Below are positions 8,129 through 18,373 of a stretch of 64,000 nucleotides of DNA, one piece after another. The stretch's first letter is position 1. Each line of letters begins with the position of its first letter. Source of the stretch: Secundilactobacillus odoratitofui DSM 19909 = JCM 15043 (GTDB taxonomy: Bacteria; Bacillota; Bacilli; Lactobacillales; Lactobacillaceae); the NCBI RefSeq assembly GCF_001434895.1, contig NZ_AZEE01000029.1, positions 349,267 through 413,266 of the forward strand, given 5' to 3'. Under the pieces are notes generated by a model. That model had not been told where the DNA came from. It worked only from the letters and a program-made list of their open reading frames with translations, and did no database searches. The position numbers and the translations under genes are program-made.

Positions 8129-11100
8129 TTGACCGCACTCAACCAAGATCACAATTTAATGTATGATGCTCGTTTTGAACATGCCGCCTGTGGCATGGGG
8201 TTCATTGCGCACGTAGATGGCCATGCTGACCACGAGTTAGTTGAACAAGCACTGACGATGCTCCAACGAATGAATCACCGTGGCGGGACTGGCGCAGAAC
8301 CGGACACTGGTGATGGAGCGGGTATCTTAATGGCCATGCCTGATGCTTTTTTCCGGCAGCAGATGGCCAATGTCGACCTCACGCTACCAAAAGCTGGCGA
8401 CTATGCCGTTGCACAACTGTTCTTACCTCATGCTGAGGATGAACGGGACGCCATGTTACACGCGGTAGTCGATCACATTGACCAAGCCGGCTTCCCAGTA
8501 TTGTGGACCCGTCTTGTACCATTTGTTTACGAAAACTGCGGCCCAGGTGCTCAAAAAGCAATGCCCGGGTTCGCACAGATCATCCTGCAACGACCCGCTG
8601 ATATTAAAGCTGGCCGTGATTTTGAGGACCGACTTTACGCGCTTCGTCGTCAACTCGAAAAAACCTTCGATGATCGCCGTTCACTGGCCATTTGTTCCCT
8701 ATCAAGTCAAACGATCGTTTATAAAGGGATGTTACACGCCTACCAAGTGGGGTTATTTTACCCTGACCTTCATGATGAACAGATGCAAAGTGCAATTTGT
8801 CTCATTCACTCCCGTTTTTCGACGAATACTTTTCCAAGCTGGGATCGGGCACAGCCATTCCGTTTTCTGGCCCATAACGGTGAAATCAACACGTTGAAGG
8901 GTGCCGAAAATTGGATGACGAGCCACGGTATTGAAATTTATGATGAAGATGATTCTGATTCAGCCAAACTCGAAAATTGTATGGAATATCTTTATCGTCA
9001 CGGCCGTTCAATTCCTAAAGCGCTGATGATGATGGTCCCTGAAGCCTGGGGCAATGGGATTAAAATGTCACAAGATCAGCGTGCCTTTGACGAATATAAT
9101 GCGACCTTTATGGCGCCATGGGATGGACCCGCTGCGCTGTGCTTTACCGATGGTATTCAAGTTGGTGCTTGTCTTGACCGAAATGGCTTGCGTCCTTCCC
9201 GTTACACACTAACGAAGGATAATACGTTGATTGTTGCCTCCGAATCTGGCGTTGTCGACGTTGAACCAACCGAAATTACTGAAAAAGGGATTCTCGCCCC
9301 AGCAGAAATGATTCTGGTGGATACCCACGCTGGTCGCATTTACAAATCTGACGAACTTAAACAACAATTTGCTTCAGAACATCCTTACCAGCAGTGGCTT
9401 AACGCTAATCGACTCTCATTGAGCCGGTTACCTGAAGTCAACCCAACGGACAGTATCAGTGATACCAAGCTAAAGGAACTCTGGCGCCGTAACGGCTACA
9501 CCCATGAAGTCATCGAAACTGCTCTGATTCCAATGGCGCAAAATGGTGGTGAACCCACTGTTGCGATGGGCTTTGATTCACCGTTAGCGGTACTAAGTCA
9601 CCATTCTGAATCACTCTTTACCTACTTCAAACAAGCCTTCGCACAGGTGACCAATCCCCCAATCGATCCATTACGTGAAAAAATTGTCATCAGCACCACC
9701 CTATATTTGGGACGAGATGCTGACGTCACACAGGATACCGCCGCTAACTGCCAAAAGTTGCGCATTGACGGTCCAATTTTGGACGATCAAAATTACGCTA
9801 AGATTACGAGCCTCGACTTACCAACGTTGAAGGTCGCAAAATTAAGCCTTGCTTATGATTTAACTGAGACACCTAACCGATTAGCTCATGCCTTGGATGA
9901 ACTGTTTAAACAGGCGGAAAATGCGATTGACGAAGGGGCAACTATTCTGGTTCTCAGTGATCGACCAGTTGCTAAAAATCAAATGACGATTCCGATGTTA
10001 CTGGCAGTTTCTGGCCTCCATAATGACCTCGTGCGACAGGGTAAAGGCACCGCTGCTTCAATCGTTGTCGATACCGCTGAAGCATCCGAAATTCACCACT
10101 TTGCCTGCTTAATCGGCTACGGCGCTACTGCTATTCACCCTTATTTGGCATTTGAAACACTCCGTTCTCGCGGGTTTAGTGCGCAAATTGACGATTATTG
10201 TCACGCTGCTACTAAAGGTATCATCAAAATTATGAGTCGCATGGGAATCTCAACCATCGCCGGTTATCAAGGCGCGCAATTATTCGAAGCAGTTGGCCTT
10301 TCCAATGACGTGATCAATCAGTACTTCACTGGCACGCCAAGTCGAATTGGTGGTTTGAACCTTGCTCAAATTGAAGCGGAATACGAAGCAAAGTACCGCG
10401 CCGCCTTTGATGCCCACAACATTGATGATTTACCATCGGGTGGCAGTTTCCAATTTAAATCAGATGGCGAACATCACCTCTACAACCCACTTTCGATTTA
10501 CCAATTCCAAAAGGCTGTTCGGTCAGGTGACTATCAAGCTTACCAGAAGTACACTGCGCAACTGAACCAAGAAGCCACAACGCAACCCGTAACGCTCCGG
10601 TCAATGTGGACCATTGACAACGCCGGGCGAAAGCCGGTCCCACTGAATGAAGTTGAACCCGTTAGCACCATCGTTAAACGCTTCAAGTCTGGCGCAATGA
10701 GCTTTGGTGCCCTCTCTCAAGAGGCGCACGAAACCATTGCGATTGCGATGAACAAACTTGGCGCACGAAGTAACTCCGGTGAAGGTGGTGAAAACCGTAA
10801 CCGTTTCAAAGTCGGTGCGGACGGTCTGGACCGCAACAGTCACATTAAACAGGTCTCCACTGCCCGCTTTGGTGTTAACACGGAATACTTGATGAGCGCT
10901 GATGAAATTCAAATTAAAATGGCCCAAGGTGCTAAGCCCGGTGAAGGTGGTCAACTGCCAGCTGGTAAAGCCTACCCATGGGTCGCTAGCATTCGGGGAT
11001 CAATTGCCGGTGTGCAATTGATTTCACCGCCACCCCACCATGATATTTACTCGATTGAAGATCTTGCTCAGCTCATCTACGACCTCAAACAAGTGAACCC

Positions 11101-12598
11101 GGCCGCCATTATCAACGTTAAGTTGGTTTCATCGACTGGTGTCGGCACGATTGCAGCAGGCGTGGTTAAGGCCGGCGCAAATACCGTTGTGATTGCTGGT
11201 TACGATGGCGGTACCGGAGCCGCACCACGAAACTCAACGCGTGATTGTGGCTTACCGTGGGAAATGGGACTCGCCGATGCGCATCAAACACTAGCACTCA
11301 ACCATCTACGGCAACGAACAACACTGGAAGTTGACGGCAAACTGCTCACTGGCCGCGATATTGCGGTGGCCATTATGTTAGGCGCTGAAGAATTTAGTTT
11401 TGCCACGCTCACCATGATTGCCATCGGTTGTGTCATGATGCGCAAATGCAACCTCAACACCTGTCCAATGGGCATCGCAACCCAAAATCCTGATTTGCGT
11501 AAATTATACGCAGGCAAGCCCGAATACATCATCAACATGATGCACTTCTTAGCACAAGATTTGCGTGAACAGATGGCCGCACTTGGTTATCGCACGGTGG
11601 ACGAAATGGTTGGTCACGGCGAACACCTCAGCCCCCGTTACGTACCATCCGGCAAGGCTAAATCTCTCAATTACGACAAAATGATTGGTAAGACGATTAC
11701 CATCGCCCGTAAAGTTACTGATCCATTCAAGCCAAAATTCACCTGGCCAGATCTCAACACCCTGACAGAAGCAAATCTGAAAGATGGTGCCACTACCAGC
11801 GTTGATTTACCTATCAACAACACGAACCGCTCAGCCGGCACTCGTCTTGGTGGCTGGATTGCTGCTCGTTTTGGTAATCACGGTCTCAAGCCCGGCGCAC
11901 TGACTTTTAACTACACCGGAACAGCTGGTCAAAGCTTTGGTGCCTTTATCACTCAAGGCTTGGAAATCAAGCTTCATGGCGAAGCTAACGATTACGTCGG
12001 CAAAGGCCTCTCTGGTGGCCGCCTTATCGTAGCCGCACCAACTGGCGCCGAATCGTTGTATGCGCATGCCCCAATTATTGGTAATGTCGCCTGTTTCGGC
12101 GCGACTAGTGGGGAAGCCTACTTCAACGGTCGTGCCGGTGAACGGTTCTGTGTCCGAAACTCCGGTGCCGACGTCGTAGTTGAAGGAATCGGTAACAACG
12201 GTTGCGAATACATGACTGGTGGTACTGCCGTTATTTTAGGTGAAGTCGGCCGTAACTTTGCAGCCGGCATGTCCGGTGGCATTGCTTACGTTTATGACCG
12301 CCACCACACGTTTAAGCAGCAGTGTAACCCAGAACTAGTTGACCTGTATTCACTCGGTGAAAACGGCGATGACAGCATTTTAAAGACGCTTATCTCAAAC
12401 CATCAAAACTACACCAACTCAACCATTGCCAAACAAATTTTGGCGAACTGGGAAACTGAACAACAGTACTTCGTTAAGGTCTACCCACGTGACTTCCACC
12501 GGATGCACGATCTCATTAATCAGTTTAAACAGAGTGGCACACCAGAAGCCGAAGTTATTCAAAAGGCGTTTAACGTCGCAACCCAAACAGACGCATAA
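8129..12598 (+). CDS. gltB: Glutamate synthase large (alpha) subunit
   Basis: Converts glutamine and 2-oxoglutarate to two glutamates, with electrons from the GltD subunit. At 1,489 residues it has the usual length. In order: glutamine amidotransferase class II domain with the catalytic Cys22 in HAACGMGF after a short propeptide; central domain; FMN-binding synthase domain with SGEGGENRNR and RGSIAGVQLISPPPHHD; 3Fe-4S cluster ligands Cys1101, Cys1107 and Cys1112 (CX5CX4C); and a glycine-rich C-terminal beta-helix. Start TTG has AGGTG about 9 bases upstream; an ATG at 8159 is a weaker alternative because it removes the propeptide. gltD begins 12 bases after the stop. Multi-hairpin elements flank the operon on both sides. 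Confidence 0.97.
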   Translation: MTALNQDHNLMYDARFEHAACGMGFIAHVDGHADHELVEQALTMLQRMNHRGGTGAEPDTGDGAGILMAMPDAFFRQQMANVDLTLPKAGDYAVAQLFLPHAEDERDAMLHAVVDHIDQAGFPVLWTRLVPFVYENCGPGAQKAMPGFAQIILQRPADIKAGRDFEDRLYALRRQLEKTFDDRRSLAICSLSSQTIVYKGMLHAYQVGLFYPDLHDEQMQSAICLIHSRFSTNTFPSWDRAQPFRFLAHNGEINTLKGAENWMTSHGIEIYDEDDSDSAKLENCMEYLYRHGRSIPKALMMMVPEAWGNGIKMSQDQRAFDEYNATFMAPWDGPAALCFTDGIQVGACLDRNGLRPSRYTLTKDNTLIVASESGVVDVEPTEITEKGILAPAEMILVDTHAGRIYKSDELKQQFASEHPYQQWLNANRLSLSRLPEVNPTDSISDTKLKELWRRNGYTHEVIETALIPMAQNGGEPTVAMGFDSPLAVLSHHSESLFTYFKQAFAQVTNPPIDPLREKIVISTTLYLGRDADVTQDTAANCQKLRIDGPILDDQNYAKITSLDLPTLKVAKLSLAYDLTETPNRLAHALDELFKQAENAIDEGATILVLSDRPVAKNQMTIPMLLAVSGLHNDLVRQGKGTAASIVVDTAEASEIHHFACLIGYGATAIHPYLAFETLRSRGFSAQIDDYCHAATKGIIKIMSRMGISTIAGYQGAQLFEAVGLSNDVINQYFTGTPSRIGGLNLAQIEAEYEAKYRAAFDAHNIDDLPSGGSFQFKSDGEHHLYNPLSIYQFQKAVRSGDYQAYQKYTAQLNQEATTQPVTLRSMWTIDNAGRKPVPLNEVEPVSTIVKRFKSGAMSFGALSQEAHETIAIAMNKLGARSNSGEGGENRNRFKVGADGLDRNSHIKQVSTARFGVNTEYLMSADEIQIKMAQGAKPGEGGQLPAGKAYPWVASIRGSIAGVQLISPPPHHDIYSIEDLAQLIYDLKQVNPAAIINVKLVSSTGVGTIAAGVVKAGANTVVIAGYDGGTGAAPRNSTRDCGLPWEMGLADAHQTLALNHLRQRTTLEVDGKLLTGRDIAVAIMLGAEEFSFATLTMIAIGCVMMRKCNLNTCPMGIATQNPDLRKLYAGKPEYIINMMHFLAQDLREQMAALGYRTVDEMVGHGEHLSPRYVPSGKAKSLNYDKMIGKTITIARKVTDPFKPKFTWPDLNTLTEANLKDGATTSVDLPINNTNRSAGTRLGGWIAARFGNHGLKPGALTFNYTGTAGQSFGAFITQGLEIKLHGEANDYVGKGLSGGRLIVAAPTGAESLYAHAPIIGNVACFGATSGEAYFNGRAGERFCVRNSGADVVVEGIGNNGCEYMTGGTAVILGEVGRNFAAGMSGGIAYVYDRHHTFKQQCNPELVDLYSLGENGDDSILKTLISNHQNYTNSTIAKQILANWETEQQYFVKVYPRDFHRMHDLINQFKQSGTPEAEVIQKAFNVATQTDA

Positions 12599-12610
12599 GG
12601 AGGCGGACCA

Positions 12611-14041
12611 ATGGGAAATCCAAGGGGTTTTATCAAATACGAACGGCAAAGTAATCCAATGCGCCCCATTATGCAACGCATCAAGGACTTTAACATTATG
12701 GAACTCGACTTAGACGATGCTTCACGTCGACAACAAGCGGCCCGCTGCATGAACTGCGGCATTCCGTTTTGCCATCATGGTTTATTTTACGGTGGTGGTC
12801 GAGCGGTCAGTGGTTGTCCAAACGACAATTTAATTCCCGAGTGGAACGATTTAGTGTATAAAAATCGCGACAAAGCTGCTTTTGAGCGGTTAACGCGAAC
12901 CAATTATTTACCCGATATGACCGGGCGGGTCTGTCCTGCACCTTGCGAAGTCGCCTGCGTCAACGCCTTAAATGGCCCCGGTATCACGATTCGCAACAAC
13001 GAAAAATTTATTATTGAACAAGCCTTCAAAAACGGCTGGGTCGTTGACTCTGGCAAACCAAGTCAACGAACTGGCAAAACAATCGCGGTGATTGGCAGCG
13101 GTCCGGCCGGTATTTCAACAGCCTGGCGGTTAAATCAACTCGGTCATTCAGTCACCGTCTACGAGCGAGCAGACCGCTTCGGTGGTTTACTCATGTATGG
13201 TATTCCAAATATGAAGTTACCTAAAGAAGTGGTCGAACGCCGCATTCAAGCGATGCGTGACGTCGGCATCACCCTCGTGGCTAACACAGAAGTTGGTAAA
13301 GATATCGATGTGGCCACCCTGCGCGAAAAATACGATCGTATCGTGATTTGTACCGGTGCTCGCACCGCCCGCGACCTGCAAGTACCTGGCCGCGACCTGA
13401 CCGGTATTCGTCAAGCCGTTGACTACCTCACTGACGCTACTAAATCAGTCCTTCAGAATGGTACTGAAGCCACACAAACGCTTAAAGGACAGCACGTGGT
13501 CGTCCTCGGTGGTGGTGATACTGGTAACGACTGTATCGGTACCGCAATTCGACAGGGGTGTGCAAGTGTCACCCAACTCGAAATCAGCCCATCACTGCCA
13601 GCAGAACGCACGGCCACCAATCAGTGGCCAGAATGGCCAATGGTGCAGAAAAACGGCTACGGCCAACAAGAGGCCCGTGCCCTCTTCGGTGATGTCACGA
13701 CCTACTCTGCAACAGCCACCCGCTTTTTCGGTAAAAATGGTGCACTCCGTGAAGTTGAAGTCAGCGAGACTGATCATTTCAAACCAGTGCCTGGCAGCCA
13801 AAAGCGAATCAAAGCTGACTTAGTACTACTCGCAATGGGTTTCACTGGTGCTGAGCAATGGTTGTTTGACCAGTTCGGTATTACTAAAGTGAACGATAAC
13901 TACACTACTAATGACAGTCAGATATTTGTTGCCGGTGACAGTCGGCGTGGTCCTAGCCTGGTTATTTGGGGCATCTATGAAGGTCGGACTTGCGCAGAAA
14001 AAATCAACGCTTCTTTTGAAGTTTTGACGGCAGAAGTCTAA
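12611..14041 (+). CDS. gltD: Glutamate synthase small (beta) subunit
   Basis: NADPH-oxidising flavoprotein of 476 residues that feeds electrons to GltB. The N-terminal part carries cysteine clusters for two 4Fe-4S centres (CMNCGIPFCHHG and CPAPCEVACVNA). An FAD-binding Rossmann motif, IAVIGSGPAGISTAW, follows at about residue 157, then an NADPH-binding motif, VVVLGGGDTGNDC, near 297, and a C-terminal FAD segment VAGDSRRGPSLV. Start ATG is preceded by AAGGAGG at 12597-12603, overlapping the gltB stop region. A strong terminator follows. Co-transcribed with gltB. Confidence 0.97.
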   Translation: MGNPRGFIKYERQSNPMRPIMQRIKDFNIMELDLDDASRRQQAARCMNCGIPFCHHGLFYGGGRAVSGCPNDNLIPEWNDLVYKNRDKAAFERLTRTNYLPDMTGRVCPAPCEVACVNALNGPGITIRNNEKFIIEQAFKNGWVVDSGKPSQRTGKTIAVIGSGPAGISTAWRLNQLGHSVTVYERADRFGGLLMYGIPNMKLPKEVVERRIQAMRDVGITLVANTEVGKDIDVATLREKYDRIVICTGARTARDLQVPGRDLTGIRQAVDYLTDATKSVLQNGTEATQTLKGQHVVVLGGGDTGNDCIGTAIRQGCASVTQLEISPSLPAERTATNQWPEWPMVQKNGYGQQEARALFGDVTTYSATATRFFGKNGALREVEVSETDHFKPVPGSQKRIKADLVLLAMGFTGAEQWLFDQFGITKVNDNYTTNDSQIFVAGDSRRGPSLVIWGIYEGRTCAEKINASFEVLTAEV

Positions 14042-14060
14042 TTGAATATTGCTACAAGTT

Positions 14061-14110
14061 AAAACGTCTTAGTCAGCAATCCGTTATGGGTTAATTGACT
14101 AAGACGTTTT
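14061..14110 (+). terminator. Terminator of gltBD
   Basis: A 15-bp stem, AAAACGTCTTAGTCA pairing with its complement at 14096-14110, with flanking A and T runs, 20 bases past gltD. Confidence 0.85.
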
Positions 14111-14137
14111 AATATTGACGCTCCCACTACCACTCCA

Positions 14138-14305
14138 GGTAACGCGCTTTTTCAGTTGCTGTGGGACCGGCTTTAGCCACGAAATGCACGTGTCTTCCGC
14201 TTCGTCTGTGAGCCTTCAAAACCCGAAGGCTCACAGACGTCCAGTTCGAGTAAGCGGTAAACTGCTAACTCGGACTTGTCACTGCTACTGGAAAAGCGCG
14301 TTACC
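14138..14305 (-). repeat. Multi-branched hairpin element, family I copy 2 (inverted)
   Basis: The outer stem (14138-14163 with 14280-14305) has only a few mismatches. Inside are a 13-bp perfect hairpin (14205-14217 with 14225-14237) and an arm around CGAGTAAGCGGT. Read on the minus strand it ends with CCGGTCCCACAGC (complement of 14158-14170), the same end motif as copy 3, so it lies inverted relative to copies 1 and 3. Stem sequences differ between copies while pairing is kept. Confidence 0.6.
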
Positions 14306-14401
14306 TTCCGTTTTCGTTACTGCTGTGTATTGTATTACCCGTGTTATTGCATTTTTTCTAGCGAATATTACACCCAGTATATGTAAGCCGTAGTGCCAGA
14401 A

Positions 14402-14561
14402 GCCAGTTTTTTGGTGGGTAGCAGTGACTAGTACCACTTTGCGCGTCAGCGTTTAGTGGTACTGGACGTTTCTGAGACTCGTGGGTTTCGAGGCTCAGGG
14501 ACGAGACGGAAAACGCGAAGCGGTTGAAGTCGGTCCCACAGCTACCCACCAAAAAACTGGC
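14402..14561 (+). repeat. Multi-branched hairpin element, family I copy 3
   Basis: The outer stem of 21 bp (14402-14422 with 14541-14561) is perfect. It encloses AGTACCACT...AGTGGTACT, CTGAGACTCG...CGAGGCTCAG, and an arm from GGGACGAGAC to GTCCC. It shares the TGAGACTC/GAGGCTCA hairpin and the GGGNCGAGAC box with copy 1 and CGGTCCCACAGC with copy 2. The open frames in it (14115-14393, 14358-14588) are by-products of the palindromes. Confidence 0.65.
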
Positions 14562-14830
14562 TGGCGGCCGAAGGCGGACTTTCAGCACACACTAGCCTAA
14601 CTACAACAATTAAATTTTGCTGACTATACCATAACTAGGAACTCACCACGGATAACAGCGATAATTAAACTTTTGTAACCGCCTCACTATGCCGCATAAT
14701 CTATACCTGAAGCTAACAATAACCGAATCAATACATTAGTTTTACAACCAACAACATGATTTTTACATCTAATTGCTACGCTACCCTTGTAACAATGAGT
14801 GTTACAAAAAAATTGATGGAGTTGATTTTA
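14562..14830. other. AT-rich leader region of the surface protein gene
   Basis: No gene recognised. The frame of the downstream protein is open back to 14756, but the ribosome site favours a start at 14831. I see no clear promoter hexamer pair. Confidence 0.3.
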
Positions 14831-17800
14831 GTGAAACCTCGAGCCATTGCTAGTGTCTTACTATGTACTGCAACCCTAATGTCCGTTACCGTACCAGCCG
14901 TTACTGCAGTCGCAGCAACCAGTCCGGTACAAACAACTGCCCAAGCAACACCCCAAGCAGCATTACCAACCCCTTTTGCTGATTTAAAGATGGAACCAAT
15001 GTCCATTGGTGATTATCGAGGTCAGTTTAAGACGTTTAATAAGATTGGCATGCCATTAATTGCTAGACCCGGCGATGCCAAAAAGGACTCTGTCATTTTT
15101 AACGGCAGTAGCGCCTTTGCAATGCCAGTTAGTCAAGACCAGTACAACCAGATGGCTAATGGGATGGCAATCGAAACCTACTTTAAATATAACGCAGGTG
15201 CACCGCTCAGTGGCGAACACGATATTTTCTCTAACCAACAAGGAGGCGGCGTCGGTTTAGGTGTCGATAACGGTAACCTAACCTTCTTCGCTCACGTTGA
15301 TGGACAATATCGTCAACCGCATGTCCGACTTACACCTGGTAAGTGGGTTCACGCAGTTGGGGTCGTTGATAAAGCCGATAACAAGGCCAAGCTGTACGTT
15401 AACGGTCGACTGGTTGACGCCGTAGAATTTAGCCACCTTAAAATGGACTGGCCCGTAAACGCTAAAGCCCACAACTTCGTCTTAGGTGGCGATAGTAATA
15501 GTGTCGGCGGTGCCGAATCATTCATGTCAGGGCAAGTTCAAACGGCTCGTCTTTATAATCACTCCCTCACTGCTAACGATGCAGCTCAACTCAGCAATGC
15601 TGCTCAAGGTGAAGTGGCACCGGAGCCAGAAGTTCAACAAAGTTTTGACTCTCGTTTAGTCGGCCCTAGCTCAATTACGGCAGGCCACGTTTATAACTTG
15701 AACGTTCAAATGCGCCAGAATAATGCAGGTGATATCAATAAACTTGAATACGATGTAAATTATGACGCCAACCTATTTGATTTTATCAAAGCGACTAACC
15801 AAAAAGATGGCTACCGTACCCGAGTGACACTGGTTAAGCCTGGCCAACTCCACATCTCAACGAGTTCTGTATTATCTAGTGCCAGCTATCGTCAATTTTC
15901 ACAAACTAAAATTGCCGCACTGAAACTACGCGCCAAAAAGTTACCAGTCAACAAATCTGCTCAAACCAGTATCGACATTAAGGATGCCGTTGGGACCATC
16001 AACGGTAAAAAAGTCGACAACCTCAAAATGACGCTTGGCACTCAGGCCGTCAAGGTTATTGCCCGTGCCAGTCACGATTACAATGGTGACGGTATTGTCG
16101 GCGCCGGTGACATTGCCATGGCGCCTGCAGATCAACGAGAAGCAGTTGCCAAGGAAGCAGTCATTCGCCCCTACAAGCACGTGGTGGTCTTAACCACTGA
16201 TGGTGGCGGTAACCCTTGGGATCCAAGTGGGATGTACTACGCAAAAGACAACAGCGTCGATCCAAAATGGACCACGAATCCTGAAATTTTAAAGAAACGT
16301 CGCAACAAGTACACCATGGACCTCTTCAACAAGAAATTTGCCATGAGTACCTCTGCTTCAGCAGTTATTCCAACGATTTCAGCTCAAAACTACATTTCAA
16401 TGCTTCACGGTGTCACTTGGGGCGAACTGCCTACTGAATACCAAGGCACCAACGCAACAACTGGCGGTCAGTACTTTGCCGATTTTGACAAAACTAAACC
16501 ACTCTTCCCATCCGTTTTCAAAGTACTCCAAGCGGCTAACCCTTACCAAAGTGCAGCCGAATTTTCTGAATGGACTAACATTTTAAACGGGATCACTGAA
16601 CCAGAGGCCGCCGTTGATAAAAACAGCTCAAGAGCTTGGGAATCATTCAACGATGTTGCCAACTACATTGGTACCGAAGACTTCAACAATACCGCCCTCA
16701 CTTACATGCAAAGTGACCAAATGGACCACCAAGGCCACACCAAGGGTTGGTTCAACGATAACTACTGGGACAACTACGCCAAGTACGATGACATGTTCAA
16801 AACTGTCATGGACAAACTCGAAAAAACCGGCCATGCCCACGACACACTCGTGATTGCCAACGCCGACCACGGTGGTTGGAAGCTCGATCATGGTCAAAAC
16901 ACCGAACGTTCAAACACCAATATCTTCATTGGTATCGGTGGTGAAACCATTGATAGCGGTCGCCGTCTCAAGGGTGGTAGTAACGCGGATATTAGCGCTT
17001 TGATCTTACACGCACTTCAAGTGAAGAAACCAAGTTCAATGACTGGGAAAGTCTTTGATTCAAGCGCCTTTCTCGATCAAACACAACTTACTAAGAAGCA
17101 CCGTGACGTTGAAGATGTCACCTTGAAAGCCAACAACCGGCATGCTCAACTTCATTTGAAGACTAAGGCTACCAACCAACTTCGTTCACTTGATACTCGA
17201 ATCGACCTAGCTGGCCGGACTGTTGACCAAATCACGACACCAGCAGGCACCAAAATCTTACGCCAAGAAGTAAAAGACGGCATTTTGTCACTCACCTTAG
17301 GTTTTGACAAGCAACCTACTGCTGACGCCTTAGCTAACATTAAGTTTGCTAAAACCAGCAAAACCGCCAAGAATGTGACGATTCAAAAAGCAATGGCCGG
17401 TACAGATAAGGGCCAAGAGATCTTGGTAGACTTGCACAACGAAGCAACACCAAACGAATCAGATAACAATAACAACGGTAACGGTAATGGCAACAATGAC
17501 CACAAGCCAACGCCACAACCAGAGAAGCCAGGAAAACCAGAAAAACCTAATCACTCAGGTAATGACACAAACAAACCAGCACCTAAGCCTGATCAAAATC
17601 AAGGCGCCGATAACACATTGCCAACGCCAGGTACGTCTGATCATCACACCGGCAATACTGACAAACCTCACCACGGACATGGTTCAGCCGACAAAACTGA
17701 AACTAAGGGTCGCAAGTGGTATGCCATGAAAAAGATTGGCTTTTATAAGGGCACTCATTTTACCAAGCACAACCTAATGCGCTGGTTTAAGGCCACTAAG

Positions 17801-18166
17801 CAACAAAAATGGGCTCAATTTAGTTTCTTAAAGCGCGTTCATTCAAAGAGCGGCTACCGTTACCAAGTTAAGGACCTCAACAAGGGCTCCAAAACCTTTG
17901 GTAAAATTGGCTACATCACGACCAACAAGCGTTACGTCACCGTTTCAGATTATACTAAGAAGCCAAAGTACGTTAAGGTCATCCGGACCAAGGGCATTAC
18001 TGCTTTCCGAAATGCAAACTTAACGCAAAAGGCTAAGCATTATCGTACCGCTAAAACGTTGAAGGTTAAGGCACTTATCAAGCAAAATGGGCGCGTTAGA
18101 CTTCAATTGACAAATGGTCTTTTCATCACCGCTGACAAGCACGATATTAAGGCATTAAATCGTTAA
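14831..18166 (+). CDS. Secreted multidomain protein: LamG, cohesin-like, EF-hand loop, alkaline-phosphatase-fold, DUF5776-like
   Basis: Exported protein, 1,111 residues from GTG 14831, chosen because GGAG lies 9 bases upstream and a classical signal peptide follows (MKPRAIASVLLCTATLM, cleavage near AVAA). The frame is open to ATG 14756. Domains: LamG-like jelly roll about 85-265; cohesin-like beta sandwich about 271-410; one dockerin/EF-hand Ca loop DYNGDGIVGAGD at 416-427; alkaline-phosphatase/phosphodiesterase fold about 449-735 with Asp457 (TTDGGG), SAQNY near 517, Asp632 and His636 (DHQGH), Asp679 and His680 (NADHGG), and Asp686 and His687; an Asn/Pro/Lys linker; and a basic DUF5776-like wall-binding C-terminus (last about 145 residues). 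Probably a cell-wall metal phosphodi- or monoesterase binding carbohydrate; substrate unknown. Alone in its transcript. Confidence 0.85.
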   Translation: MKPRAIASVLLCTATLMSVTVPAVTAVAATSPVQTTAQATPQAALPTPFADLKMEPMSIGDYRGQFKTFNKIGMPLIARPGDAKKDSVIFNGSSAFAMPVSQDQYNQMANGMAIETYFKYNAGAPLSGEHDIFSNQQGGGVGLGVDNGNLTFFAHVDGQYRQPHVRLTPGKWVHAVGVVDKADNKAKLYVNGRLVDAVEFSHLKMDWPVNAKAHNFVLGGDSNSVGGAESFMSGQVQTARLYNHSLTANDAAQLSNAAQGEVAPEPEVQQSFDSRLVGPSSITAGHVYNLNVQMRQNNAGDINKLEYDVNYDANLFDFIKATNQKDGYRTRVTLVKPGQLHISTSSVLSSASYRQFSQTKIAALKLRAKKLPVNKSAQTSIDIKDAVGTINGKKVDNLKMTLGTQAVKVIARASHDYNGDGIVGAGDIAMAPADQREAVAKEAVIRPYKHVVVLTTDGGGNPWDPSGMYYAKDNSVDPKWTTNPEILKKRRNKYTMDLFNKKFAMSTSASAVIPTISAQNYISMLHGVTWGELPTEYQGTNATTGGQYFADFDKTKPLFPSVFKVLQAANPYQSAAEFSEWTNILNGITEPEAAVDKNSSRAWESFNDVANYIGTEDFNNTALTYMQSDQMDHQGHTKGWFNDNYWDNYAKYDDMFKTVMDKLEKTGHAHDTLVIANADHGGWKLDHGQNTERSNTNIFIGIGGETIDSGRRLKGGSNADISALILHALQVKKPSSMTGKVFDSSAFLDQTQLTKKHRDVEDVTLKANNRHAQLHLKTKATNQLRSLDTRIDLAGRTVDQITTPAGTKILRQEVKDGILSLTLGFDKQPTADALANIKFAKTSKTAKNVTIQKAMAGTDKGQEILVDLHNEATPNESDNNNNGNGNGNNDHKPTPQPEKPGKPEKPNHSGNDTNKPAPKPDQNQGADNTLPTPGTSDHHTGNTDKPHHGHGSADKTETKGRKWYAMKKIGFYKGTHFTKHNLMRWFKATKQQKWAQFSFLKRVHSKSGYRYQVKDLNKGSKTFGKIGYITTNKRYVTVSDYTKKPKYVKVIRTKGITAFRNANLTQKAKHYRTAKTLKVKALIKQNGRVRLQLTNGLFITADKHDIKALNR

Positions 18167-18373
18167 ACCAATCCTGCTATAACTGGGCTAAAATCAATAA
18201 ACACCCACATACTTCAGCACCGATCCGTTTCCATTTCCTTTCCAAAACAGCTCACTGCACAATCACATCAACCGTCAGTCCCGTCCATCACCAGACGGTA
18301 AACTTGTCTCTCCCAATTTTCATTACTAAGTTGACGGATTGATCTGATTGAAGGCTGTTACCCACATACAAAA

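Noticed and set aside
14115-14588. Open frames on both strands between gltD and the surface protein
   Set aside because: They coincide with family I hairpin copies 2 and 3 and lack ribosome sites and recognisable domains.
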